DNA of 5,145 bases from an uncultured Prevotellaceae bacterium (GTDB taxonomy: Bacteria > Bacteroidota > Bacteroidia > Bacteroidales > Muribaculaceae): the NCBI GenBank assembly GCA_946055125.1, contig CAMGFF010000186.1, positions 1 through 5,145 of the forward strand. The letters run 5' to 3'. How positions within the stretch are numbered: the first letter of the stretch is position 1; the number at the start of each line of letters is the position of its first letter. Below the pieces are notes generated by a model that was not told the DNA's origin, did not search any database, and saw only the letters and a program-made list of their open reading frames with translations. Of the stretch, positions 1-5,145 are shown in pieces. The translations under genes were made by a program, and so were the position numbers.

Positions 1-2
1 GC

Positions 3-53
3 TTCAAGTTTAATTTGCTCAACCTGAATATGGGCGTGGCGGTGCATATTTAG
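3..53 (+). CDS. C-terminal end of an upstream gene, possibly an outer-membrane beta-barrel protein (partial)
   Basis: Only the last 16 codons and the TAG stop (51-53) lie inside the window; the gene starts upstream. The frame reads FKFNLLNLNMGVAVHI. From about the eighth residue hydrophobic and small/polar residues alternate (L-N-M-G-V-A-V-H-I), as in the final membrane strand of an outer-membrane beta-barrel. The other two forward frames give no comparable reading, and this stop lies 46 bp before the next gene's start, a natural gene junction. The barrel assignment is an inference from a very short tail. The terminal residue is Ile, not the classical Phe or Trp, so a soluble beta-rich protein is also possible. 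Confidence 0.5.
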   Translation, partial: FKFNLLNLNMGVAVHI

Positions 54-99
54 GTTAGAGGTTAGAGGGGGGAAAGAATTTTTTTGAGAAAAGAAAGAA

Positions 100-1689
100 A
101 TGTTGATGATGAGAAATAAATTTAGCCTGATGGCAATGCTTGTGGCTGTGGCTTTGGCGCTTGTGGCCACTTCGTGCCTCAAGAATGATATTCCTTATCC
201 CGTGGTGGAGGCTGAGTTCCTCTCGCTCACGGTCGATGGGCAGACGGCTCCGGCAACTATCGATGCGAAGAACCGCGTGGTGACTGTTCACCTGAGTGAG
301 CAGGTCGACATAAAGCGTGTGAACATCACGGGCTATGAGCTCACCGAGGGCGCGGAGCTGTCGGGCGAGCTGATGGGGCTTATCGACCTGTCGCGCGACT
401 GCATTATCACGCTAAGTATCTACCAGGACTACAAGTGGCGCATCACTGCCACGCAGCCCATTGAGCGCTACTTCACCGTGGAGGGCCAGGTGGGCGCGAC
501 CGTAATCGATGAGCAGGCACGCCGCATGGTGGCCTATGTGCCGCGAAATATCGGCAACCGTGCCGTGAAGGTGAAGACGCTTAAGATTGGTCCAGCCGAC
601 GTGACGACCATGGAGCCCGACCTCACCGGGCAGACGGTGAATTTCTCATCGCCCAAGCGCGTGCAGGTGAAATATCACGACCAGGAGAAGCAGTGGACGC
701 TCTATGTGGAACCCACCGATGTGGCTGTCGACGTGAGCCGCGTGGATGCCTGGACGAAAGTGGCGTGGGCCTACGGAACGGCTCAGGAGGGCAAGGACAA
801 TGGCTTTGAATATCGCAAGGCCGGCGCCGAGGAGTGGAACCGCGTGCCACGGGAGTGGCTCACGGTGAGCGGCGGCAGCTTCAGCGCGTGCATTCGCAAC
901 CTTCAGCCCACCACCTCCTATGAGGTGCGGGCCTACAGCGACAGCGACTTCTCGCCCATAACCACCATCACCACCCAAGATGTGCAGGAAATACCCAACA
1001 TGAGTTTCGACGACTGGTGGCTCGACGGCAAGGTGTGGTGTCCCTGGGCCGAGGGCGGAACCTCTACGTGGGACACCGGCAACAAGGGAGCCACGACCCT
1101 GGGCGACAGCAACTCCCTGCCCTCGACCGACACCTGGAATGGCAAGGCCGGCTACTCGGCCGAGCTCAACACGCGATTTGTGGGCATTGGCATCGTGGGC
1201 AAGCTAGCGGCGGGCAACATCTACACCGGCGAGTATCGCAGGACCGACGGCACCAATGGCATCCTCGGCTTCGGCCGCCCATTCACCGGCCGCCCGACGA
1301 AGCTGCGTGGGCACTACAAGTATCACTGCGTGAACATAAGCCACTCGAGCGACGATGCCTATAAGTACCTCATAGGCCGGCCCGACACAATGTCGGTCTA
1401 CATCGCGCTCACCAACTGGAGCGAGCCTTACGAGATACGCACCCGCCCCACCAACCGCCAGCTCTTCGACAAGAACGACCCCTCGGTGATAGCCTACGGC
1501 GAGTTCACGCTGGGCAGCAGCATGGAGCAGTGGAGCGACTTCACAATCGATATCGACTACCGCCGCACCAACGAGGAACCCACGCATGTGGTGATAGTGG
1601 TGTCGGCCAGCAAGTATGGCGACTTCTTCACCGGCGGCAGCGGCAGCACGCTGTGGGTCGACGATTTCACGCTGGAGTGGGATTATTGA
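100..1689 (+). CDS. PCMD domain-containing lipoprotein (Ig-like/FN3-like N-terminal region)
   Basis: A complete 529-aa predicted lipoprotein. Residues 1-25 are a signal peptide (MLMMRNK, then a hydrophobic core) ending in a lipobox-like VATS before Cys26. The mature N-terminus C-LKND-IPYP is the pattern I know from Bacteroidetes PCMD proteins, and its Lys/Asp near the Cys is loosely like the lipoprotein export signal for surface display. Residues about 33-120 and 121-207 look like two beta-rich Ig-like domains; about 210-293 look fibronectin-III-like (LQPTTSYEVRAYS). Residues about 298-529 match the PCMD family (Pfam PF13201), opening with IPNMSFDDWW and ending with the LWVDDFTLEW strand. PCMD means putative carbohydrate metabolism domain; no reaction is established, so glycan binding or envelope function is inference. 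ATG codons at 106 and 109 are alternative starts that keep the signal peptide; a purine-rich stretch (86-99) precedes the start. The gene ends at the first hairpin of the 1690-1874 intergenic region. Confidence 0.88.
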   Translation: MLMMRNKFSLMAMLVAVALALVATSCLKNDIPYPVVEAEFLSLTVDGQTAPATIDAKNRVVTVHLSEQVDIKRVNITGYELTEGAELSGELMGLIDLSRDCIITLSIYQDYKWRITATQPIERYFTVEGQVGATVIDEQARRMVAYVPRNIGNRAVKVKTLKIGPADVTTMEPDLTGQTVNFSSPKRVQVKYHDQEKQWTLYVEPTDVAVDVSRVDAWTKVAWAYGTAQEGKDNGFEYRKAGAEEWNRVPREWLTVSGGSFSACIRNLQPTTSYEVRAYSDSDFSPITTITTQDVQEIPNMSFDDWWLDGKVWCPWAEGGTSTWDTGNKGATTLGDSNSLPSTDTWNGKAGYSAELNTRFVGIGIVGKLAAGNIYTGEYRRTDGTNGILGFGRPFTGRPTKLRGHYKYHCVNISHSSDDAYKYLIGRPDTMSVYIALTNWSEPYEIRTRPTNRQLFDKNDPSVIAYGEFTLGSSMEQWSDFTIDIDYRRTNEEPTHVVIVVSASKYGDFFTGGSGSTLWVDDFTLEWDY

Positions 1690-1715
1690 GCAAATAATCA
1701 CGTTTTTATTTGCTT
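1688..1715 (+). terminator. Possible intrinsic terminator hairpin at the end of the PCMD gene
   Basis: Bases 1688-1697 can pair with 1706-1715 (about 10 bp, one G-U), built on GCAAAT (1690-1695) and ATTTGC (1708-1713), with an 8-base loop. The stem begins inside the TGA stop of the PCMD gene and its 3' end runs into a short T tract (1714-1717). The stem is AT-rich and the T tract only four bases long, so termination would be weak. The right arm lies within the first 40-bp repeat and contains its TTTG promoter element, so terminator and promoter overlap. The pairing is read by eye with no energy calculation. Confidence 0.4.
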
Positions 1716-1740
1716 TTCCGCTCGCCTTGCACTATTTTTG
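1701..1740 (+). repeat. 40-bp direct repeat, copy 1
   Basis: This is identical over all 40 bases to 1784-1823, and the copies start 83 bp apart. Homology continues weakly on the left: GCAAAT stands at 1690-1695 here and at 1768-1773 before copy 2, with 5 versus 10 bases between GCAAAT and the perfect block. Identity stops abruptly on both sides (A versus G on the left, G versus C on the right). The block carries a complete promoter-like sequence. Confidence 0.97.
1709..1740 (+). promoter_or_regulatory. Putative Bacteroidetes-type promoter P1
   Basis: TTTG at 1709-1712 and TATTTTTG at 1733-1740 are 20 bp apart, matching the Bacteroidetes housekeeping consensus (TTTG near -33, TAnnTTTG near -7). 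Transcription would begin around 1747 and give a leader of about 128 bases before speA, including the hairpin at 1762-1802. It lies just past the PCMD stop codon, so its only downstream gene is speA. Promoter activity is inferred from the motif alone. Confidence 0.6.
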
Positions 1741-1761
1741 GATAAAATAGGCTTCGGCTCG

Positions 1762-1802
1762 GGAGAAGCAAATTAAAAACTTGCGTTTTTATTTGCTTTT
1801 CC
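1762..1802 (+). other. Long imperfect inverted repeat (hairpin) overlapping promoter P2
   Basis: Bases 1762-1780 pair with 1785-1802 around a TTGC loop (1781-1784). This gives 18 base pairs with one G-U (1765/1799) and one bulged T (1774), read by eye. The right arm is the first part of the second 40-bp repeat and contains the TTTG element of P2 (1792-1795). In RNA started at P1 this would be a strong leader hairpin; in DNA it puts the P2 upstream element in a potential cruciform. No T tract follows directly, so a simple intrinsic terminator is not well supported. A short competing stem, 1751-1755 with 1765-1769, uses part of the left arm. Confidence 0.6.
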
Positions 1803-1823
1803 GCTCGCCTTGCACTATTTTTG
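1784..1823 (+). repeat. 40-bp direct repeat, copy 2
   Basis: This is a perfect second copy of 1701-1740. It ends 51 bp before the speA ATG. The 43 bp between the copies are unrelated to the block, apart from an inverted partial match: bases 1762-1773 are nearly the reverse complement of the ATTTGCTTTTCC segment of the repeat, which creates the hairpin. Confidence 0.97.
1792..1823 (+). promoter_or_regulatory. Putative speA promoter P2
   Basis: TTTG at 1792-1795 and TATTTTTG at 1816-1823, with a 20-bp spacer, again fit the Bacteroidetes -33/-7 consensus. The predicted transcription start near 1830 leaves a leader of about 45 bases, AT-rich and then purine-rich, before the ATG at 1875. As the nearest promoter-like sequence to speA, it is the best candidate for its main promoter. 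The overlap of its last three bases with an in-frame TTG also argues against starting translation there. Confidence 0.7.
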
Positions 1824-1874
1824 CTAAAAAATTTTATTATTAACGCTACTAAAAGAGAAAGAAAGTTACAAGAG

Positions 1875-3776
1875 ATGAGAAGATGGCGCATTGAAGACAG
1901 TGCGGAGCTCTACAACATAAGTGGGTGGGGCTTGAAGTATTTCTCTATCAACGAGAAAGGCCATGTGGCTGTTACGCCACGCGAGGATTGTGCTCCGGTG
2001 GATTTGAAGGAGGTAATCGATGAGCTGCAGGTGCGCGACATCACGTCGCCGGTGCTGCTGCGTTTCCCCGATATTCTGGATAATCGCATCGAGAAGATTT
2101 CGCGCTGCTTTAAGCAGGCCGCCGAGGAATATAACTACAAGGGCGAGAATTTTGTGGTATATCCTATCAAGGTGAACCAAATGCGCCAGGTGGTGGAGGA
2201 GATTGTGGGCCACGGCAGCAAGTTCAATATCGGACTTGAGGCGGGCTCGAAGCCTGAGCTCCATGCCGTGCTTGCCATCAACATTGCCGGCCCGTCGATA
2301 ATAGTGTGCAATGGCTACAAGGACGAGAACTATGTGGAGCTTGCCCTGCTCGCGCAGAAGATGGGCCGCCGCATCTACCTTGTGGTGGAGAAGCTCAATG
2401 AGCTCAAGCTCATTGCCGACATTGCCAAGCGCCTCAACATAAGGCCCAACGTGGGCATCCGCATCAAGCTATCGAGCTCGGGCAGCGGCAAGTGGGAGGA
2501 GTCGGGGGGCGACCAAAGCAAGTTTGGCCTCAACTCGAGCGAGCTGCTCCAGGCTCTTGCCCTGCTTGAGAAATACAAGATGCAGGACTGCCTCAAGCTC
2601 ATCCACTTCCACATAGGGAGCCAGATTACCAAGATACGCCGCATAAAGAACGCGCTGCGCGAGGCCACGCAATTCTATGTGCAGCTCTCGAAGATGGGCT
2701 TCGACATCGACTTTATCGACATTGGCGGCGGCCTGGGCGTGGACTACGACGGCACCCGCAGCAGCGCCAGCGAGAGCAGCATGAACTACTCCATCCAGGA
2801 GTATGTGAACGACTCGGTGTCGCAGCTCGTCGACGTGTGTGAGAAGAACAACCTGAAGCAGCCCAACATCATCACCGAGTCGGGCCGCTCGCTCTCGGCG
2901 CATCACTCGGTGCTCATCTTTGAGGTGCTCGAGACCACGGCATTGCCTGAGTGGAACGACGACGTGGACACCATCTCCGACAACGACCATGAGCTCGCTC
3001 GCGAGCTCTACGACATATGGGACAAAATCAACCAGCCACGCCTCTTCGAGAGCTGGCACGATGCCTTGCAGATACGCGAGGAGGCGCTCGACCTCTTCAG
3101 CCTCGGCTTGCTCGACTTGCGCACCCGCGCCTTGATAGAGAAGCTGTTCTGGTCGATAGCACGCGATGTGAACGCCATCACCCAGGAGATGAAGCACGCG
3201 CCCGAGGAGTTCCGCAAGGTGAGCCGCATGCTTCCTGAGAAATACTTCTGCAACTTCTCGCTCTTCCAGTCGCTACCCGACTCGTGGGCCATCGACCAGG
3301 TGTTTCCCATCATGCCTATTTGCCGGCTCGACGAGAAGCCCACGAAGATGGCCACGCTGCAAGACATCACCTGCGACAGCGACGGCAAGATAGCCAATTT
3401 CATATCGCCCCACGGCGTGAGCAGCGCGCTGCCGGTGCACGCGCTCAAGGGCAACGATGCCTATTACCTTGGCGTGTTTCTTGTGGGTGCCTACCAGGAG
3501 ATTCTCGGTGATATGCACAACCTCTTTGGCGACACCAATGCGGTGCACATAAGCGTGTATAAGGACCACTATGAAATCGACCAGGTGATTGATGGCGAGA
3601 CTGTTGCCGAGGTGCTCGACTATGTGCAGTATAGCCCCAAGAAGCTTGTGCGCAACGTGGAGACGTGGGTAACTCACTCGATGAAGACCGGCAAGATTAC
3701 TCCGGAGGAGGGCCGCGAGTTCCTGAGCAACTATCGCTCGGGCCTCTATGGCTACACTTATCTGGAGAAGGATTGA
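1875..3776 (+). CDS. speA: Biosynthetic arginine decarboxylase (PLP-dependent, fold type III)
   Basis: A 633-aa cytoplasmic enzyme that decarboxylates L-arginine to agmatine, the first step from arginine to putrescine and spermidine. It has the full SpeA layout: an N-terminal PLP-binding TIM barrel with YPIKVNQ (Lys99, the expected Schiff-base lysine), HIGSQ (246-250), the phosphate-binding IGGGLGVDY (283-291) and ESGRS (335-339). A helical insertion follows (about 380-470), then a C-terminal beta domain with CDSDG (500-504), which holds the catalytic Cys500 and substrate-binding Asp503. It ends in a typical GLYGYTYLE tail. The length agrees with the roughly 630-aa bacterial SpeA family, and no key residue is missing. 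The chosen ATG gives MRRWRIEDSAELYNI, the start I know from Bacteroidales homologues. The in-frame TTG at 1821 would add 18 residues but lies inside the P2 -7 box. The two tandem promoters just upstream may make expression strong. Followed by truA after 38 bp. Confidence 0.96.
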   Translation: MRRWRIEDSAELYNISGWGLKYFSINEKGHVAVTPREDCAPVDLKEVIDELQVRDITSPVLLRFPDILDNRIEKISRCFKQAAEEYNYKGENFVVYPIKVNQMRQVVEEIVGHGSKFNIGLEAGSKPELHAVLAINIAGPSIIVCNGYKDENYVELALLAQKMGRRIYLVVEKLNELKLIADIAKRLNIRPNVGIRIKLSSSGSGKWEESGGDQSKFGLNSSELLQALALLEKYKMQDCLKLIHFHIGSQITKIRRIKNALREATQFYVQLSKMGFDIDFIDIGGGLGVDYDGTRSSASESSMNYSIQEYVNDSVSQLVDVCEKNNLKQPNIITESGRSLSAHHSVLIFEVLETTALPEWNDDVDTISDNDHELARELYDIWDKINQPRLFESWHDALQIREEALDLFSLGLLDLRTRALIEKLFWSIARDVNAITQEMKHAPEEFRKVSRMLPEKYFCNFSLFQSLPDSWAIDQVFPIMPICRLDEKPTKMATLQDITCDSDGKIANFISPHGVSSALPVHALKGNDAYYLGVFLVGAYQEILGDMHNLFGDTNAVHISVYKDHYEIDQVIDGETVAEVLDYVQYSPKKLVRNVETWVTHSMKTGKITPEEGREFLSNYRSGLYGYTYLEKD

Positions 3777-3814
3777 GCTGTGGGCTGATTTCTTGGATGG
3801 ACAAAACTTTTGCT

Positions 3815-4546
3815 ATGAGATATTTCATGCGACTGGCCTACAATGGCGCCTGCTACCATGGGTGGCAGGTGCAGCCTCACGCCGTCACGGTGCAGGAGTG
3901 CATTGAGCGTGCCCTCACCACCGTGATGCGCTCGCCCATTGCCGTGACCGGGGCCGGCCGCACCGATGCCGGTGTGAATGCGGCGATGATGGTGGCGCAC
4001 TTCGACGCTCCAGCACCGATTGCCGACGTAGGGCTGCTCCTGCGGCAGCTCAACAGCATTCTGGGCCGCGACATCGCAATCTACGACATCTATCCCGTTG
4101 CCCCCGACGCTCACGCCCGCTTCGATGCCACCAGTCGCACCTACAAATATTTTGCCACGCTCACCAAGTCGCCTTTCAACTATCCTTTCACATGGTATTG
4201 CCGCACGCCGCTCGACTTTGAGCTGATGAATGAGGCCGCACGGCGAATGATGGACTACACCGACTTCACCAGCTTCAGCAAGCTGCACACCGACGTGGCC
4301 ACCAACAACTGCCGCATCACTCACGCGCGGTGGGAGCGGGAACAGGACGGCCGGTGGGTGTTTACCGTGACTGCCGACCGCTTCCTGCGCAACATGGTGC
4401 GGGCCATCGTGGGCACGCTTGTGGAGGTGGGGCGGCACCACATCACAGTGGAGGAGTTTTGCAAGATTATTGAGAAGAAAGACCGCTGCTCTGCAGGTAC
4501 CTCCATGCCGGGCAATGCGCTGTTTCTGTGGGAGGTAACTTATTAG
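3815..4546 (+). CDS. truA: tRNA pseudouridine(38-40) synthase TruA
   Basis: A 243-aa enzyme that isomerises uridines 38, 39 and 40 in the tRNA anticodon arm. Conserved blocks appear in order: YHGWQVQP (14-21), GAGRTDAGV with catalytic Asp51 (46-54), FDATSRTYKYF (103-113, with the conserved Arg-Tyr pair), DFTSFSK (150-156), FLRNMVRAIVGTL (190-202) and AGTSMPGNALFL near the C-terminus. Two residues differ from the usual motifs: N10 in AYNG, normally YDG, and N55 in GRTDAGVNA, normally GVHA. The catalytic Asp is intact, so it is probably active. The start at 3815 gives MRYFMRLAYNG, aligned with family N-termini; ATG at 3797 (MDKTFAMRYF) is a real alternative adding six residues, while extending to 3665 would overlap speA by over 100 bp. 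The gene lies 38 bp after speA with no visible terminator and 3 bp before the next gene, so co-transcription is likely. Confidence 0.95.
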   Translation: MRYFMRLAYNGACYHGWQVQPHAVTVQECIERALTTVMRSPIAVTGAGRTDAGVNAAMMVAHFDAPAPIADVGLLLRQLNSILGRDIAIYDIYPVAPDAHARFDATSRTYKYFATLTKSPFNYPFTWYCRTPLDFELMNEAARRMMDYTDFTSFSKLHTDVATNNCRITHARWEREQDGRWVFTVTADRFLRNMVRAIVGTLVEVGRHHITVEEFCKIIEKKDRCSAGTSMPGNALFLWEVTY

Positions 4547-4549
4547 GCT

Positions 4550-5110
4550 ATGAAAGTGATTAGGCGGATATTGGTGATTCTCGTGGCAATGCTTGCCGCA
4601 GTGCCGGCTTGGAGCGAGACGCTGCGCTGGGAGCGCTACAACCTCACATTTGATGTGCCCGACGGCGGCATGGTGACCCACCGGACCTCCACCGCCTATG
4701 AGCTGCAGTGGCACGACCTCACTTTCTCCATACGCCTTTTCGACAAGAGCGGAGCCGACGACGACTTCCTGAAATACACCCTGCGCAAAGACGCATCGGG
4801 CTACAACATGTGGGACACCAAGCTCGCCAAGAGCAAGATAAGCGGCTTCAAGGGCTACACCCTCACAGGCACGCTGCCCGATGGCTCACGCGCCAGCCTC
4901 ACCATGATAACATCAAAAAAGACCAATCTGCTCGTGCAAATCGAGATTAACCACTACGAGGGCGACGAGCAGCGCGTGGCGGCAATCCTCAAGAGCCTCA
5001 CCGAGGGCAAGAAGCCCCAAAAGGCCGAAAAGCCAAAGAAGCCCAAAAAGCAGAAACCCGCAGCCAAGCCCGGCACGCAATCCACCCCCACCACCCTCTA
5101 CGAAATATGA
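4550..5110 (+). CDS. Hypothetical exported protein with Lys/Pro-rich C-terminal tail
   Basis: An unrecognised 186-aa protein. Residues 1-22 are a classical Sec signal peptide: MKVIRR, a hydrophobic core (LVILVAMLAAV) and an AWS cleavage site before Glu23. There is no lipobox Cys, so a periplasmic or secreted location is inferred. Residues 23-152 form one compact domain with alternating strands (LRWERYNLTFDVPDG, LTFSIRLFD, GYTLTGTLPDG, LLVQIEINHY) and a closing helix RVAAILKSLT. This loosely resembles small PsbP/DUF1795-like alpha/beta domains, but I cannot assign it. Residues 153-182 are low-complexity and basic, dominated by Lys, Pro and Ala (KKPQKAEKPKKPKKQKP), possibly binding peptidoglycan, lipid A or another anionic surface. 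The ATG is 3 bp after the truA stop, suggesting translational coupling. GGAGG at 4531-4535 is 14 bases from the ATG, rather far for a ribosome site. No terminator is seen in the remaining 35 bases. Confidence 0.85.
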   Translation: MKVIRRILVILVAMLAAVPAWSETLRWERYNLTFDVPDGGMVTHRTSTAYELQWHDLTFSIRLFDKSGADDDFLKYTLRKDASGYNMWDTKLAKSKISGFKGYTLTGTLPDGSRASLTMITSKKTNLLVQIEINHYEGDEQRVAAILKSLTEGKKPQKAEKPKKPKKQKPAAKPGTQSTPTTLYEI

Positions 5111-5145
5111 GCAGCCACCGCATAGGGAAGCAGGTGTAGGGTACA

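Noticed and set aside
52..69. Short 7-bp tandem repeat (AGGTTAG, about 2.5 copies) between the first stop and the PCMD gene
   Set aside because: Too few copies for a phase-variation tract, and the purine-rich stretch that follows is ordinary leader sequence. No convincing TAnnTTTG promoter is present; the run ending TTTG at 83-86 has TT in place of TA and lacks an upstream TTG at the right spacing.
2469..3197. A 242-codon minus-strand open frame inside speA, and similar antisense frames in the PCMD gene
   Set aside because: They are shadows of well-supported genes, with low-complexity Leu/Val/Ala/His composition and no domain or promoter-like signal.
3805..3812. AACTTTTG just before truA as a possible -7 promoter box
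   Set aside because: The first base departs from TAnnTTTG and there is no TTG about 20 bp upstream, so a separate truA promoter is not supported.
3665..3814. A 50-residue upstream extension of truA beginning inside speA
   Set aside because: It would overlap speA by more than 100 bp and has no TruA-like sequence; the family N-terminus begins at 3815, or at most 3797.
3758..4714. A 318-codon open frame on the minus strand across truA
   Set aside because: It lies opposite truA, whose motifs are all present. The antisense product is rich in His, Val and Gly with no recognisable domain, as expected when the opposite strand of GC-rich coding DNA lacks stops.
5107..5139. ATG overlapping the last stop codon (ATGA) as the start of another gene
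   Set aside because: The frame closes after 10 codons (MSSHRIGKQV), and nothing else recognisable is present before the window ends.

Overview
The window looks like chromosomal DNA from a GC-rich member of the Bacteroidales, most like Muribaculaceae or Prevotella relatives. The evidence is a PCMD-domain lipoprotein with the N-terminal pattern typical of Bacteroidetes lipoproteins, a TAnnTTTG-type promoter with an upstream TTTG, start sites preceded by purine-rich stretches instead of a well-placed Shine-Dalgarno, and Bacteroidales-like SpeA and TruA proteins. All genes are on the + strand. The exact genus cannot be fixed from the sequence alone.

Region 1 (1-1689): the last 16 codons of an upstream gene, whose alternating hydrophobic tail suggests an outer-membrane beta-barrel, are followed by a complete 529-aa lipoprotein. 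That protein has a lipobox, two tandem N-terminal Ig-like domains, an FN3-like domain and a C-terminal PCMD (putative carbohydrate metabolism) domain. It is probably a cell-envelope or surface protein.

Region 2 (1690-1874): a 185-bp AT-rich intergenic stretch, and the most unusual part of the window. It carries two perfectly identical 40-bp direct repeats (1701-1740 and 1784-1823). Each ends in a match to the Bacteroidetes promoter (TTTG, 20 bp, TAtttttG), and each overlaps a preceding inverted repeat that can fold as a hairpin. The arrangement reads as a duplicated terminator/promoter element placed in front of speA.

Region 3 (1875-5110): three genes close together that are probably co-transcribed. 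They are speA (biosynthetic arginine decarboxylase, arginine to agmatine, first step of polyamine synthesis), truA (tRNA pseudouridine 38-40 synthase) and a small unrecognised exported protein with a Lys/Pro-rich tail. The truA stop and the next ATG are separated by 3 bp. There is no obvious functional link among the three beyond housekeeping. The last 35 bases hold nothing recognisable.

I found no tRNA, rRNA, CRISPR array, insertion sequence or phage gene. No new multi-gene system is evident. The duplicated promoter/hairpin element and the unrecognised exported protein are the parts most worth following up.
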